Numbered from the stretch's first letter, positions 1-10,262 are shown. The stretch is 64,000 nt of DNA from Lutimonas zeaxanthinifaciens (GCF_030503675.1 NZ_CP129964.1:682001-746000), one strand, 5' to 3'. The notes: a model not told the origin generated them from the letters alone. Numbers and translations: made by a program.

Positions 1-90
1 TAAAGCACGAAACGGCGGATCACTCACATCCTCCATGGGAGCGAGCAATAAAGGAAAATCTCCAAGATCTATATTGCCTATTTTTGCCAA
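1..90 (-). CDS. dus: tRNA-dihydrouridine synthase, N-terminal fragment (runs off left edge)
   Basis: The reverse strand reads 30 codons into the window edge. They contain PLLLAPMEDVSDPPFRAL, the FMN-binding first strand and loop of Dus enzymes, which reduce uridines in the tRNA D-loop. No in-frame ATG exists between the upstream stop at about 126 and this motif. The likely start is the TTG at 88-90, because a TAATTTTG -7 box lies about 20 bases upstream and leaves a short leader. Only the first 30 residues are visible, so the Dus subfamily cannot be told. The family call comes from the motif; the TTG start is inference. Confidence 0.8.
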   Translation of the reverse strand, partial: MAKIGNIDLGDFPLLLAPMEDVSDPPFRAL

Positions 91-107
91 GTTTTCTGTT
101 TTGGCTG

Positions 108-115
108 CAAAATTA
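108..115 (-). promoter_or_regulatory. -7 box of the dus promoter
   Basis: On the minus strand this reads TAATTTTG, matching the Bacteroidota -7 consensus TAnnTTTG. It lies just upstream of the TTG start of dus. No TTG -33 element at the usual spacing was found, so the call rests on one box and its position. Confidence 0.4.
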
Positions 116-222
116 CATAAATTTTAGACATTAAATTTCACTTCAAATTCAATTTGAAATGGTTTTCGCCTTGCACAGTCAATCCATCTTCTTTTTATGG
201 GTGAGTATAATTGCAAAAAGTG

Positions 223-230
223 TATTTTTG
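223..230 (+). promoter_or_regulatory. -7 box upstream of the PD40 lipoprotein gene
   Basis: TATTTTTG matches TAnnTTTG and ends 21 bases before the ATG at 252. This supports starting that gene at 252 and not at the upstream in-frame ATG at 159, which would lie before the promoter. No clear -33 element was seen. Confidence 0.4.
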
Positions 231-251
231 ATTTCAAAATTAAATCAATCT

Positions 252-1358
252 ATGAAACTAAAATTATATTCCCTTGTTATTTTTATTGCGTTTGCGGCAT
301 GTAAATCTTCAAAAAGTAAACAAGGTTATGACGGATATTCGGGAGCGACAAAAATTGAGAATGTTCTGCATTATCCCAAAGAGAAGCATCTGAAGAATGT
401 GAGGCAGTTAACCTTTGGGGGTGACAATGCAGAAGCATACTGGAGCTTTGACAGTTCTAAACTCGTTTTCCAGGCAAACAACAAAGCCTGGGGCCTGGAA
501 TGTGATCAGATTTTTATGATGGATGCCTCCCAGCCGCTAGACAGCAGTGAGATTCCTCAATTAATCAGCACAGGGAAGGGAAGAACGACCTGCAGTTATT
601 TTTTACCAGGTAATGAAACCATTGTTTACTCCTCCACACATTTGGCCGATGATGCCTGCCCGCCGGTTCCAAAAAAGGAGGATTACGGAAATAAATATAT
701 ATGGCCGGTTTATGAAGGATATGACATCTTTATAGCGGATACAAAGGGAAACCAGCTCAAGCAGCTCACATTTGAGGATGGTTATGACGCGGAACCAACG
801 GTGTCCCCAAAGGGAGACCGAATCGTTTTTACTTCTACCAGAACTGGAGATCTTGAGTTATTTACCATGGCTATTGACGGAAGTGATGTAAAACAGGTCA
901 CCCATGAACTTGGATATGACGGGGGTGCATTCTTCTCACCTGACGGCACCAAGTTGATATTTAGATCCTCTAGACCGAAAACCGAGGAGGAAATTAAGGA
1001 ATACAAGGACCTTTTGTCCAAAGGCCTCGTTCAGCCTACCAATATGGAACTTTATGTATGCAACGTTGACGGGAGTGACCTTAAAAAGATCACAGATCTT
1101 GGCAGCGCCAACTGGGCTCCATTTTTTCATCCCTCAGGGAAAAAAGTGTTATTTTCAAGCAATCATGTTTCGAAAAGAAGTTTTAACCTTTTTATGATAA
1201 ATATTGACGGAACCGGATTGGAACAAGTCACCTATGACACGGTTTTCGACGCATTTCCGATGTTCTCTCCGGATGGAAAAAAATTAGTATTCTCTTCGAA
1301 CAGGAATAATAACGGAACGCGCGATACGAACTTATTCGTTGCAGACTGGGTTGAGTAA
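252..1358 (+). CDS. TolB-like PD40 beta-propeller lipoprotein
   Basis: The 368-residue product starts with a lipoprotein signal peptide: basic start, hydrophobic core and lipobox FAAC with the lipidated cysteine at 17. It therefore probably sits in the periplasm on a membrane. The rest is WD40-like PD40 repeats of the form SPDGxKLxFxSxR, for example FSPDGTKLIFRSSR, FHPSGKKVLFSSN and FSPDGKKLVFSSNR, giving a TolB-like propeller. Such domains mostly bind proteins, or form the N-terminal part of peptidases; no peptidase domain follows here. An in-frame ATG at 159 is rejected because it would place 31 residues before the signal peptide and precede the predicted promoter. The specific role is unknown. 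A Gfo/Idh/MocA gene follows 11 bases later. Confidence 0.8.
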   Translation: MKLKLYSLVIFIAFAACKSSKSKQGYDGYSGATKIENVLHYPKEKHLKNVRQLTFGGDNAEAYWSFDSSKLVFQANNKAWGLECDQIFMMDASQPLDSSEIPQLISTGKGRTTCSYFLPGNETIVYSSTHLADDACPPVPKKEDYGNKYIWPVYEGYDIFIADTKGNQLKQLTFEDGYDAEPTVSPKGDRIVFTSTRTGDLELFTMAIDGSDVKQVTHELGYDGGAFFSPDGTKLIFRSSRPKTEEEIKEYKDLLSKGLVQPTNMELYVCNVDGSDLKKITDLGSANWAPFFHPSGKKVLFSSNHVSKRSFNLFMINIDGTGLEQVTYDTVFDAFPMFSPDGKKLVFSSNRNNNGTRDTNLFVADWVE

Positions 1359-1369
1359 AATTCAAAAAT

Positions 1370-2356
1370 ATGAGTAAAACATATAACTGGGCCATACTGG
1401 GATGTGGTAAAATAGCAAGAAAATTTGTCAATGATCTTAAACTTTTAGAAAATGCAAAGCTTTATGCGGCAGCCTCAAGGAGCATTGAGAATGCGAAGAA
1501 CTTTGCAGATGAACTGGGTTTTGAGAAGGCTTACGGCTCTTACCTGGAAATGGTAGAGGATCCTGAGGTTGATGTGGTCTATATTGCAACCCCTCATGCC
1601 ATGCACAAGGAACACAGTATACTTTGCCTTGATCATAAAAAGGCGGTTTTATGCGAAAAGGCATTTGCCATGAATGTTAAGGAAGTTGATCAGATGATTG
1701 CTTCATCAAAAGAGAATAAAACATTTCTTATGGAAGCATTCTGGACAATTTTTCAGCCAAAATTCAATAAAGTTCTTGAGCTGGCTAAGGACCCTGACCT
1801 GGGACGTTTGAAATTTGTCAAATCGGATTTTATGTTCAATGCTGATTTTGATCCTGATAAGAGGCTCTACAATATTGATCTGGGGGCAGGTTCTTTACTC
1901 GATATCGGAATCTATCCCATCTTCAGGTCCATGATGTTTTTAGGTAAACCTGAAAAAATTAAAACGATGGCAAATATCAGGGAAACGGGAGTGGAAGACA
2001 GTATCTGTATGCTTTTTGATTATGAAGGAGGTGAAAAAGCAGTACTTACATCCAGTTTTGAAAGCTCGAGCATCAACGAGACGGAACTTTGTTTTGAACA
2101 TGGTTTTATAAAATTCGAAAGAGACCCAAATTATCCTATCATATTTGGTAAAAATGGTAAAAGAGAAGAGATTGGATTTGAATTATCACAGGGAGAAGGT
2201 TACGAACTTGAAGCGGCTCATGTCATGGAATGCATGGATCAGGGCATTACAGAGAGCCCGGTTTTAACCTTTCAGTTTAGCCGTGATTTGATGGAAATCA
2301 TGGACAGGGTAAGAAAAGAGGCGGGAATTGTCTTCCCTAAGCATGATTTAACATAA
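1370..2356 (+). CDS. Gfo/Idh/MocA-family NAD(P)-dependent oxidoreductase
   Basis: This 328-residue protein has the typical two-domain layout: an N-terminal Rossmann fold with a GCGKIARKF dinucleotide-binding loop near residue 11, then an alpha/beta substrate domain. The conserved Gfo/Idh EKP motif appears as CEKAFA, with Ala replacing Pro, although the catalytic lysine is kept. [13 protein letters not shown] and EAFWTIFQP resemble the trans-1,2-dihydrobenzenediol/D-xylose dehydrogenase-like branch. The substrate is probably a sugar or cyclic polyol but cannot be named from sequence. It lies 11 bases behind the PD40 lipoprotein gene and may share its transcript. Confidence 0.85.
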   Translation: MSKTYNWAILGCGKIARKFVNDLKLLENAKLYAAASRSIENAKNFADELGFEKAYGSYLEMVEDPEVDVVYIATPHAMHKEHSILCLDHKKAVLCEKAFAMNVKEVDQMIASSKENKTFLMEAFWTIFQPKFNKVLELAKDPDLGRLKFVKSDFMFNADFDPDKRLYNIDLGAGSLLDIGIYPIFRSMMFLGKPEKIKTMANIRETGVEDSICMLFDYEGGEKAVLTSSFESSSINETELCFEHGFIKFERDPNYPIIFGKNGKREEIGFELSQGEGYELEAAHVMECMDQGITESPVLTFQFSRDLMEIMDRVRKEAGIVFPKHDLT

Positions 2357-2387
2357 AGAATTCGGTTTTCCGAACGAACTAATTGGT

Positions 2388-2395
2388 TATATTTG
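2388..2395 (+). promoter_or_regulatory. -7 box of the lepA promoter
   Basis: TATATTTG matches TAnnTTTG and lies 28 bases before the lepA start. A short inverted repeat, TTCGG-tttt-CCGAA at 2361-2374, stands just upstream. It could be the tail of the preceding gene's transcript, but it has no U-tract. Confidence 0.4.
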
Positions 2396-2423
2396 CGCAA
2401 ATATTGAAGACAGGACGACACGA

Positions 2424-4220
2424 ATGAAGAATATCAGAAACTTTTGCATTATAGCCCATATTGATCATGGTAAAAGTACCCTGGCAGACAGGCTATTGGA
2501 ATATACCAATACGATTTCTGACAGAGAGAAACAGGATCAGTTGCTTGATAGCATGGATTTGGAGCGGGAACGTGGTATAACGATTAAAAGTCATGCCATT
2601 CAAATGAATTATAAGTACCAGGGTGAAGACTATGTACTGAATTTAATAGATACCCCGGGCCATGTGGACTTTTCTTATGAAGTTTCGAGATCAATAGCTG
2701 CCTGCGAAGGTGCGCTTTTAATAGTAGATGCGGCTCAAAGCATACAGGCTCAGACCATATCTAATTTATACCTGGCTCTGGACAATGATCTAGAGATTAT
2801 TCCGGTTTTGAACAAAGTAGATCTTCCGAGCGCCAATCCGGAAGAAGTTACCGATGATATTGTTGACTTACTGGGATGTGATCCTGAGGAAGTGATCCAT
2901 GCCAGTGGTAAAACAGGCTTTGGGGTCGAAAATATTCTTGAGGCTATCATTGAAAGAATCCCGGCACCAAAAGGTGATCCAAAAAGGCCTTTACAGGCCC
3001 TTATTTTTGATTCTGTCTACAATTCCTACAGAGGTGTAGAAACCTATTTCAGGGTTATAGATGGTGAGATCCGAAAAGGGCAAAGGATCAAATTTATGGC
3101 CACAAATAAGGAATATTTTGCCGATGAAGTGGGAACCCTGAAGTTGGAACAGGAGCCCAAAAAGAGTATTTCGGCCGGTGATGTAGGCTATTTGATCACA
3201 GGTATAAAAACGGCAAGCGAGGTAAAAGTGGGTGATACCGTAACAGATGCGGTAAATCCAACCCAGAATCGGATAGATGGTTTTGAGGATGTAAAACCCA
3301 TGGTTTTTGCAGGAATCTATCCTGTAGATACAGAGGATTATGAGGAACTGAGGTCCTCAATGGAAAAGCTGCAGCTCAATGACGCATCTCTGGTTTTTGT
3401 ACCGGAAAGTTCAGCGGCTCTTGGCTTTGGTTTTCGTTGTGGGTTTTTGGGAATGCTTCATCTTGAGATCATTCAGGAAAGACTTGAACGAGAGTTTGAT
3501 ATGACGGTTATTACAACGGTCCCGAACGTTTCCTACCATGCCTACACCAATAAGAAACCTGATGAAATGATCCTGGTAAACAACCCTTCTGATCTGCCGG
3601 AACCATCAACCCTGAACAGAGTAGAGGAACCTTATATAAAGGCAAGCATTATAACAAAAGCTGATTTCGTGGGCCCTGTAATGAGTTTGTGTATAGAAAA
3701 GAGAGGTGAGATCACAAATCAGACATATTTGACAACAGAAAGGGTTGAATTGAATTTTGACATGCCCTTATCAGAGATTGTCTTTGACTTTTACGACCGC
3801 TTGAAAACGGTGTCGAAAGGCTATGCCTCATTTGATTATCACCCGATTGGTTTCAGAGCCTCAAAATTGGTTCGAGTGGACATTTTATTGAATGCCCAGC
3901 CTGTAGATGCTTTATCTTCCTTGCTCCACGAATCCACCGCATACGCCATTGGAAAGAAAATGTGTGAGAAACTCAGACAGTTAATACCGAGGCAACAGTT
4001 TGATATTCCTGTTCAGGCGGCAATTGGCGCTAAGATCATTGCCAGAGAAACAATCAAGGCATTGAGAAAAGACGTAACTGCTAAATGTTACGGGGGTGAT
4101 ATTTCCAGAAAACGAAAACTTCTTGAAAAGCAGAAAAAAGGTAAAAAGCGCATGAGGCAAGTGGGTAATGTAGAAATCCCACAACAGGCCTTTATGGCGG
4201 TCCTTAAACTGAATGATTAA
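2424..4220 (+). CDS. lepA: Elongation factor 4 (back-translocating GTPase LepA)
   Basis: The 598-residue length is typical of LepA. The GTPase domain shows G1 AHIDHGKST (about residues 10-18), G3 DTPGH and G4 NKVD. The LepA-specific C-terminal region follows, including [18 protein letters not shown] and a basic tail rich in Lys/Arg. LepA acts on ribosomes in the cytoplasm and affects translation under stress and during 30S assembly. The gene is a single unit with its own likely promoter. It converges on the MscS channel gene with only three bases between the two stop codons. Confidence 0.97.
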   Translation: MKNIRNFCIIAHIDHGKSTLADRLLEYTNTISDREKQDQLLDSMDLERERGITIKSHAIQMNYKYQGEDYVLNLIDTPGHVDFSYEVSRSIAACEGALLIVDAAQSIQAQTISNLYLALDNDLEIIPVLNKVDLPSANPEEVTDDIVDLLGCDPEEVIHASGKTGFGVENILEAIIERIPAPKGDPKRPLQALIFDSVYNSYRGVETYFRVIDGEIRKGQRIKFMATNKEYFADEVGTLKLEQEPKKSISAGDVGYLITGIKTASEVKVGDTVTDAVNPTQNRIDGFEDVKPMVFAGIYPVDTEDYEELRSSMEKLQLNDASLVFVPESSAALGFGFRCGFLGMLHLEIIQERLEREFDMTVITTVPNVSYHAYTNKKPDEMILVNNPSDLPEPSTLNRVEEPYIKASIITKADFVGPVMSLCIEKRGEITNQTYLTTERVELNFDMPLSEIVFDFYDRLKTVSKGYASFDYHPIGFRASKLVRVDILLNAQPVDALSSLLHESTAYAIGKKMCEKLRQLIPRQQFDIPVQAAIGAKIIARETIKALRKDVTAKCYGGDISRKRKLLEKQKKGKKRMRQVGNVEIPQQAFMAVLKLND

Positions 4221-4223
4221 GTA

Positions 4224-5993
4224 TTATTCGGAAAACAGATCACGACCTTTATCGTTTCCCTTGTCCGGCTTTGTTTTTTTATCAGAGCTTTTTCTGACTG
4301 TTACGGCTTGATTCTTTCCCGTAAGATGGTCTACCAGTTTGTCAAAAGGACTTCTTGAATCAGAAGGGATTTTACTCGGAACAGTTGTCAGATTTCCATC
4401 CCGAGCGGCAATATAGGAAGGAGACAAAATTTCAATTCCAGCTTCATTAAATACCTCTAATATGTTTTTATGGATGTCAGAATAGATCAGTGCCATCTTT
4501 TTAGGCTCTTTACTGTAAGCGTTAAGTTCGTACGAAACATAGTTGTCATCCAGACTGGTTTGCAAAACAAAAGGAGAGGGTTCTGCTTCAATATGCAGGC
4601 TTCTTTTTCCTGCATCTATCAATAATTTCTCTACGGTTTTCCATGGAATATCATAACCAATGGTTATTGAGGTGTGAAGCAAGAGGCCATTTTTGTCCAC
4701 ATTGGCGGAATAATTAACCAGATGATTTATGATTATATTGGCATTGGGTATGGTCACATCTTCATTCTTTACGGTCCTGATCCGGGTGACCAAAAGCGTC
4801 TTTTCGATGACATCACCTACAGTATCCTGAATTCGGACACGATCGCCTATTTGATAAGGCCTCATATAAGTAATAACAACCCCGGCCACGATATTTGCCA
4901 CGGCGGAAGTAGAGCCAAATGAAACCAGCGCCCCGATAAAAATCGATACTCCTTTAAAGGCAGGAGAGGTGGAACCCGGTAAATGAGGGTAGATTAGTAC
5001 AAGAGCGAATGCCCAGATCAAAAGACTGATGATCTTTTGTGTGGTATTTGCCCAGTCTTTTGGAAAATTTTTTATGATGAATTTTTCAGCTTCGATGTCT
5101 TCAACAATATCTTTTTGAACCCTTATTATATATCTTGTGATCAAAATGATCACAATAATAAAGATCAGATTCGGTAAAAAATCCACAAACCCATAGAACA
5201 CAAATCGTACTGGCCTTGCAAGATAGCCGTAAAAATTACTTACAATTTCCTCTGCCCAGGGAAAAAAACTGAACATAAAGGGTAAATAGGTGAATAGCAC
5301 GAATAGAATTGTGATGATTCGCAAGACGTTCGATAGAAAAACAAAAATATTAGCCGTGTTCTTGGGAATAAAATACTTGAAAATATTCTTTTTATTCTTT
5401 AGAAATCTTTTTTCAAACCTTGAAAGGTAGATGTTGAGTTTTCTGAAAAGCCAGTTGATCACTTTAATGACAAGGATCAAGATGACGAGTGAAATAAGGA
5501 AGTATCCGATTCGTATTAACCACTCCTTTGTAGATAGATTATATTGATCCTGCTTATTTACAGATTCTTTGAACTTCCGGATTTGCATTTCAGCCAGTTC
5601 ATTTAAAGACATTTTATTTGTGATGGCGTCATTTTCAGTAATGATAAAAGCAATTTCATCATTGTACATTATGCTCGCAAACTGATTTCCTTCCTTTACA
5701 TAAATGGTGTCAATACCTTTCTCGTATTTTTCGTACAAATCATTGAGCCTTTTGGAGATCTGCTTGGCTCTGTAGGTAACAGGGTATTCATTTGCAGAGT
5801 ATCTGATAAAGTAAAGCGTATCCCTTTTAAAGATCACAGGTGCTACATTATTCTGAAAAGCTTCTTGTTCTGCTGTGGCTGGAGTCTGCGGGGGCGGCTC
5901 GTTATTCAGGCTATCCGGATTGGAAATCTGGGCTGATAAGGAAAAGCACAAAAGACCTACTAAAAAAAATAAGGCAATTCGAGGGGGACGCAT
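4224..5993 (-). CDS. MscS-family mechanosensitive ion channel
   Basis: The 589-residue product has an N-terminal signal peptide and a periplasmic region of roughly 150 residues. Several hydrophobic membrane segments follow (about residues 160-390). The MscS pore helix and beta domain are marked by GALVSFGSTSAVANIVAGV and the RPYQIGDRVRI segment, then TVKNEDVTIPNANI. MscS channels open on membrane tension and release solutes during hypo-osmotic shock. The extra N-terminal domain and membrane segments make it longer than the 286-residue E. coli MscS, as in many larger paralogues. The C-terminal tail is charged and probably disordered. No operon partner is visible. Confidence 0.93.
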   Translation of the reverse strand: MRPPRIALFFLVGLLCFSLSAQISNPDSLNNEPPPQTPATAEQEAFQNNVAPVIFKRDTLYFIRYSANEYPVTYRAKQISKRLNDLYEKYEKGIDTIYVKEGNQFASIMYNDEIAFIITENDAITNKMSLNELAEMQIRKFKESVNKQDQYNLSTKEWLIRIGYFLISLVILILVIKVINWLFRKLNIYLSRFEKRFLKNKKNIFKYFIPKNTANIFVFLSNVLRIITILFVLFTYLPFMFSFFPWAEEIVSNFYGYLARPVRFVFYGFVDFLPNLIFIIVIILITRYIIRVQKDIVEDIEAEKFIIKNFPKDWANTTQKIISLLIWAFALVLIYPHLPGSTSPAFKGVSIFIGALVSFGSTSAVANIVAGVVITYMRPYQIGDRVRIQDTVGDVIEKTLLVTRIRTVKNEDVTIPNANIIINHLVNYSANVDKNGLLLHTSITIGYDIPWKTVEKLLIDAGKRSLHIEAEPSPFVLQTSLDDNYVSYELNAYSKEPKKMALIYSDIHKNILEVFNEAGIEILSPSYIAARDGNLTTVPSKIPSDSRSPFDKLVDHLTGKNQAVTVRKSSDKKTKPDKGNDKGRDLFSE

Positions 5994-6068
5994 AGCTTAA
6001 AGGTTTGTTAAGCTAATATAAGAGAAATTATTATAATAACCTCATTTTGACCCCTTTGAAGGAGTCAT

Positions 6069-6100
6069 AAAAAAAGGGCTGATCCCGGAGAGATCAGCCC
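6069..6100 (-). terminator. Rho-independent terminator after the HEPN gene
   Basis: Arms GGGCTGATC (6076-6084) and GATCAGCCC (6092-6100) form a perfect 9-bp stem with a 7-base loop. On the minus strand it is followed by a run of Ts. It lies 22 bases beyond the stop of the HEPN gene. Confidence 0.85.
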
Positions 6101-6121
6101 GAACTATGATTTATTTTGATG

Positions 6122-6496
6122 TTAAATTATTTTTTTACTGATAAGAAAGTTTTCCAGCTGATCAGCAGTTTGGAAACAGGCGCTTACCTTATCCACGTCC
6201 TCACAGTATCTGTTGTGGTCAGGATTGTTGCTGCAGTCGATCAGGTTGAGGTCAATCTGCCGAAACTTTTTGTCAAGCAAACGACATCGTTCCAAAAGCT
6301 GGTCCAAAGATTCTGTTGGTTTGGTTTCAAAGCCACGTTTAGTAAGATATCCTTTTAAGTAATTTTCAATGGAAAGCAGTGAATTTTTACAAACCTGGAA
6401 AGTTACAACATCTTCTTTTGGCTTGAACAATCCTTCATTGGCTTCCTGTAATTGCTTTTTTGCTTTTTCAAAGTGATCCTGTGCTTTTTTATCCAT
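6122..6496 (-). CDS. HEPN-domain protein
   Basis: This 124-residue, mostly helical protein resembles HEPN-domain proteins, with a helix-rich start and the central segment CKNSLLSIENYLKGYL. HEPN proteins include RNases and nucleotide-binding partners of minimal nucleotidyltransferases. The catalytic Rx4-6H motif of RNase-type HEPNs is not evident and no nucleotidyltransferase gene is adjacent, so an antitoxin/toxin role is not supported. The gene stands between two terminators, downstream of nifJ on the same strand, and probably has its own promoter. The family assignment is moderate and the function unknown. Confidence 0.6.
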   Translation of the reverse strand: MDKKAQDHFEKAKKQLQEANEGLFKPKEDVVTFQVCKNSLLSIENYLKGYLTKRGFETKPTESLDQLLERCRLLDKKFRQIDLNLIDCSNNPDHNRYCEDVDKVSACFQTADQLENFLISKKII

Positions 6497-6503
6497 GGCT
6501 TAA

Positions 6504-6543
6504 AAATAAGAATCCCACGCAGTAATGGATACCACGTGGGATT
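6504..6543 (-). terminator. Rho-independent terminator after nifJ
   Basis: AATCCCACG (6511-6519) pairs perfectly with CGTGGGATT (6535-6543) across a 15-base loop. On the minus strand it is followed by CTTATTTTT. It starts 11 bases past the nifJ stop codon and separates nifJ from the HEPN gene. Confidence 0.75.
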
Positions 6544-6553
6544 GGTTTATAGT

Positions 6554-9500
6554 TTAAAGGCTTTTAAACAATTCCAAACGTTCCCATTTAGAATCAACCT
6601 CTTCCTGAGCTTCATTAAGTAATTCAGAAGCCAGGTCTGCATTCTCTTTTACAACTCTTGTAAAACGAGATTCATTGTACATGAATTCTTCCAGAGGAGC
6701 AGACGGCGCTTTCGAGTCTAGTCTGAACTTCTTGCCTTTTGGCTTCGAAGGATCAAATCTGAACAATGGCCAGTATCCGGTGTCAACGGCTTTCGCTTGT
6801 TGCGTAGCACCATGTTTCAGGTCATAACCGTGTTCACCACAATGTGAATAAGCAACGATCAATGATGGTCCGTTGTATTCAGCTGCTTCCTTAATGGCTT
6901 TCAGGGTCTGAACATCTTTGGCTCCCATTGCAATTTGTGCCACATAAACGTTTCCGTAAGAAATTGCCTGCATGGAAAGACTCTTCTTAGGAGTTTTCTT
7001 ACCTGCAATTGAAAACTTGGCACTCGCTCCAATTGGAGTTGCTTTAGAAGTCTGACCTCCTGTGTTTGAATAAACTTCTGTGTCCATTACAAGGATATTG
7101 ATGTTCTCACCAGAGGCAAGTACGTGGTCTACACCACCGTATCCAATATCATAGGCCCAGCCATCTCCACCAAAGATCCATACCGCTTTTTTACGCAGGT
7201 ATTCGGTCAATTGGTTAAGCTTTTTAGCTTCCTCGTTATTGTCCAGGATATCAAGGGTCTCTTTCAATCTGTCAATGTCCTCGAATTTTTTGGCTTTTTC
7301 TGATTCGTTAGATTCAGGATTGTTCAAGATGGCACTCACCAATTCGCTTCCAACAAGCAATTCCAGAGATTTCAGAAGATTTACCGCAATTTCCTGTTTT
7401 TTGGTCAGGGCAAGTTGCATACCTAATCCAAATTCAGCGTTGTCTTCGAACAGGGAGTTTGCCCATGCCGGCCCTCTTCCAAATTCATTGGTTCTGTAAG
7501 GCGTCGTTGGAAGGTTACCACCATAAATTGAACTACATCCTGTTGCGTTGGCAATCATCATGCTGTCTCCGTATAATTGAGTGATCAGCTTGATGTATGG
7601 AGTTTCCCCACATCCTGAACAGGCTCCTGAAAATTCGAACAGCGGTTGAAGGAACTGGGCTCCTTTCACATTCGAAGTACTCAATTCAGTTCTGTCGTAA
7701 TCAGGAAGATTGATAAAGTAATCCCAGTTGAGGTTCTCAACGGTATCATGATCAAGCTTCTTACGCATATTAATTGATTTGAAATTCGGGATTTCTTTGC
7801 TTTCTGCCGGACAAACCTCAACACAAAGATCACATCCTGTACAATCTTCAGGTGAAACCTGCAGTACATAAGCATCCTCTTTACCAAACGGACGACCTTT
7901 AGCAGGAACACTTTTCATTGTCAATGGGGCCTCGAATAATTCTTCTTTTGGCACAACTTTCGCTCTGATCGCAGCGTGAGGACAGATAGCGACACACTTG
8001 TTACACTGTGTACACAAGTTCTCATCATCCCAGATCGGAATAAAGTGAGCAATACCACTTTTTTCATATTGAGTTGTTCCGGTTGGGAATGTTCCGTCAA
8101 CAGGGAAGGCACTTACGGGAAGTTCATCTCCGCGTCCGCCAAGAATAGTTTCCAGTACTTCAGTAACAAATCCGTCAGGCGCATTGGTCATTGCTGATAC
8201 AAATTGCTTTTTACTTGTTACTTTTTTCGGGTATTCTACTTTTTGTAAGTTTTCAAGAGACTTATCTACAGCCTCGAAGTTCATCTGAACTACCTTCTCA
8301 CCTTTATGTGAGTAAGACTTGACGATGGCATCCTTGATTTTCTGAATTGCCTCGTCTTTAGGAAGTATACCTGAAATAGCAAAGAAACAGGTTTGTAATA
8401 CCGTGTTGGTTCGTTTACCTAGTTTTGCATCCTGTGCCACTTTAGAGGCATCTATGATATAGAAATTAACTTCGTGTTCGATCAAATGCTTCTGCATTTT
8501 TTCAGGAAGCTTATCCCAAATTTCATCTTTTGAGTAAGGTGAGTTCAGTAAGAAAGTACCACCTTGTTTTAAATCGTCAATCATATCATATTTTTCAATA
8601 AAATTGAATTGATGACTTGCTATGAAATCTGCTTTTTCAATAAGATAAGTTGAATGAATTGGCTCAGGTCCAAATCTTAGATGTGAAATTGTTTGTGCAC
8701 CCGCTTTTTTAGAGTCATAAACAAAATATCCCTGTACAAAATTATTTGTGGTTTCACCAATAATCTTGATCGAGTTCTTATTACCACCTACAGTACCATC
8801 AGAACCTAATCCGTAGAACATGCAGTTAAAAGTAGATCGTTTAAGTTCAAAAGTAGGATCCGCCACAAGGCTGGTATGAGTCACATCGTCAATAATACCT
8901 ACGGTAAAGTGATTTTTCGGATTTTCTTTTAAAAGTTCATCATAAATTCCTTTAACCATTTTAGGAGTAAATTCTTTCGAAGAAAGACCGTACCTACCAC
9001 CCACAATTGAAGGAATCGTTTCTGAACCTTCCATGTACGCACTTAATACATCCATATAAAGAGGTTCTCCAATACTTCCGGGTTCTTTAGTTCTGTCAAG
9101 AACAGCAATTTTCTTGACTGTTTTAGGCATTTTTTCTATGAAATCCGCAACAGAGAAAGGTCTGTAAAGGCGAACAAACAATGCTCCTACTTTTTCACCG
9201 TCGGCAACCATTTTTTCAAGAGTTTCATAAACAGGTCCTTCCCCGGATCCCATGATAACCGTTACTCTTTCAGCCTCAGGATGTCCTACATAATTGAACA
9301 GATCATATCTTCTGCCAGTATGATGGTAGAATTCATCCATTACTTCCTGAACGATTCCTGGTACAGCTGCATAATAGTTGTTTGCAGCTTCTCTGGCCTG
9401 GAAGAAAACATCTGGGTTCTGAGAGGTTCCTCTGATAACCGGATTATCCGGGTCAAGTGAATTCTTTTTGTGAGCCATGATCTTATCTTCGGGCATCATT

Positions 9501-10084
9501 GCCTTGATAATATCATCAGGAATTGAGTCAATTTTTGAAATTTCATGAGAAGTTCTGAATCCGTCGAAAATGTTCATAAACGGAATTCTCGATCTTAAGG
9601 TTGCTACCTGTGAAATCAATGCGAAATCCTGTGCTTCTTGAACTGAACCGGCAAAAAGCATTGAAAAACCTGTTTGTCTAGCAGACATCACATCACTGTG
9701 ATCTCCAAAAATTGACAAAGCATGCGTGGCAACAGTCCTCGCCGCCACATGTATTACTGTTGGGAGTAATTCTCCTGCCATTTTATACATGTTGGGGATC
9801 ATTAACAATAATCCCTGAGAAGCTGTAAATGTCGTTGTAAGTGCTCCGGCCTGAAGTGATCCATGAACTGCGCCAGCTGCTCCACCTTCACTCTGCATTT
9901 CAACAATCCTTGGAATGTTGTTCCAGATATTCTTCTGTTCTTTTGCGCTGAAAAGATCAACATGCTCCCCCATAGGAGATGCCGGAGTGATCGGGTAGAT
10001 GGCACATACTTCATTTGTCTTATGTGCTACTCTGGCAACCGCCTCATTCGCATCACATATAATTTTATCAAATTGTTTTTTCAT
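6554..10084 (-). CDS. nifJ: Pyruvate:ferredoxin (flavodoxin) oxidoreductase
   Basis: The single-chain PFOR of 1176 residues, the usual length, converts pyruvate, CoA and oxidised ferredoxin to acetyl-CoA, CO2 and reduced ferredoxin. The N-terminal domain carries YPITPASPMGEH. The gamma-like and CoA domains follow. An inserted 2[4Fe-4S] domain has CTQCNKCVAICP (about residue 691) and CTGCDLCVEVCP (about 746). The TPP domain shows the cluster-ligating CSGCGETP and the TPP/Mg motif GDGWAYDIG (about 973), ending VYSNTGGQTSKATP. It lies 236 bases downstream of a ferredoxin gene on the same strand, but a terminator sits between them. PFOR is unusual in strictly aerobic bacteria and suggests low-oxygen growth. 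Confidence 0.97.
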   Translation of the reverse strand: MKKQFDKIICDANEAVARVAHKTNEVCAIYPITPASPMGEHVDLFSAKEQKNIWNNIPRIVEMQSEGGAAGAVHGSLQAGALTTTFTASQGLLLMIPNMYKMAGELLPTVIHVAARTVATHALSIFGDHSDVMSARQTGFSMLFAGSVQEAQDFALISQVATLRSRIPFMNIFDGFRTSHEISKIDSIPDDIIKAMMPEDKIMAHKKNSLDPDNPVIRGTSQNPDVFFQAREAANNYYAAVPGIVQEVMDEFYHHTGRRYDLFNYVGHPEAERVTVIMGSGEGPVYETLEKMVADGEKVGALFVRLYRPFSVADFIEKMPKTVKKIAVLDRTKEPGSIGEPLYMDVLSAYMEGSETIPSIVGGRYGLSSKEFTPKMVKGIYDELLKENPKNHFTVGIIDDVTHTSLVADPTFELKRSTFNCMFYGLGSDGTVGGNKNSIKIIGETTNNFVQGYFVYDSKKAGAQTISHLRFGPEPIHSTYLIEKADFIASHQFNFIEKYDMIDDLKQGGTFLLNSPYSKDEIWDKLPEKMQKHLIEHEVNFYIIDASKVAQDAKLGKRTNTVLQTCFFAISGILPKDEAIQKIKDAIVKSYSHKGEKVVQMNFEAVDKSLENLQKVEYPKKVTSKKQFVSAMTNAPDGFVTEVLETILGGRGDELPVSAFPVDGTFPTGTTQYEKSGIAHFIPIWDDENLCTQCNKCVAICPHAAIRAKVVPKEELFEAPLTMKSVPAKGRPFGKEDAYVLQVSPEDCTGCDLCVEVCPAESKEIPNFKSINMRKKLDHDTVENLNWDYFINLPDYDRTELSTSNVKGAQFLQPLFEFSGACSGCGETPYIKLITQLYGDSMMIANATGCSSIYGGNLPTTPYRTNEFGRGPAWANSLFEDNAEFGLGMQLALTKKQEIAVNLLKSLELLVGSELVSAILNNPESNESEKAKKFEDIDRLKETLDILDNNEEAKKLNQLTEYLRKKAVWIFGGDGWAYDIGYGGVDHVLASGENINILVMDTEVYSNTGGQTSKATPIGASAKFSIAGKKTPKKSLSMQAISYGNVYVAQIAMGAKDVQTLKAIKEAAEYNGPSLIVAYSHCGEHGYDLKHGATQQAKAVDTGYWPLFRFDPSKPKGKKFRLDSKAPSAPLEEFMYNESRFTRVVKENADLASELLNEAQEEVDSKWERLELFKSL

Positions 10085-10262
10085 TTTATAGAAAGTTTAA
10101 AAGTATGAGTTAAGTTTATTCGTTATTAATGTCTAAGCCATTCAAGATGACATCTTTAATTCATTGTGTAAAATTATGGCTATAAAAACACTTAAATTAT
10201 GATATAAGTCATAGGGGCCTTTGTAAGTGAAGTAAAGGGAGTAACACTTGTTACCGAAAGGC

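Noticed and set aside
159-251. Upstream in-frame extension of the PD40 lipoprotein
   Set aside because: The signal peptide and lipobox begin at 252, and a -7 box lies at 223-230, inside the extension.
6122-6496. HEPN gene as toxin of a toxin-antitoxin pair
   Set aside because: No nucleotidyltransferase partner is adjacent, and the RNase Rx4-6H motif is not evident.
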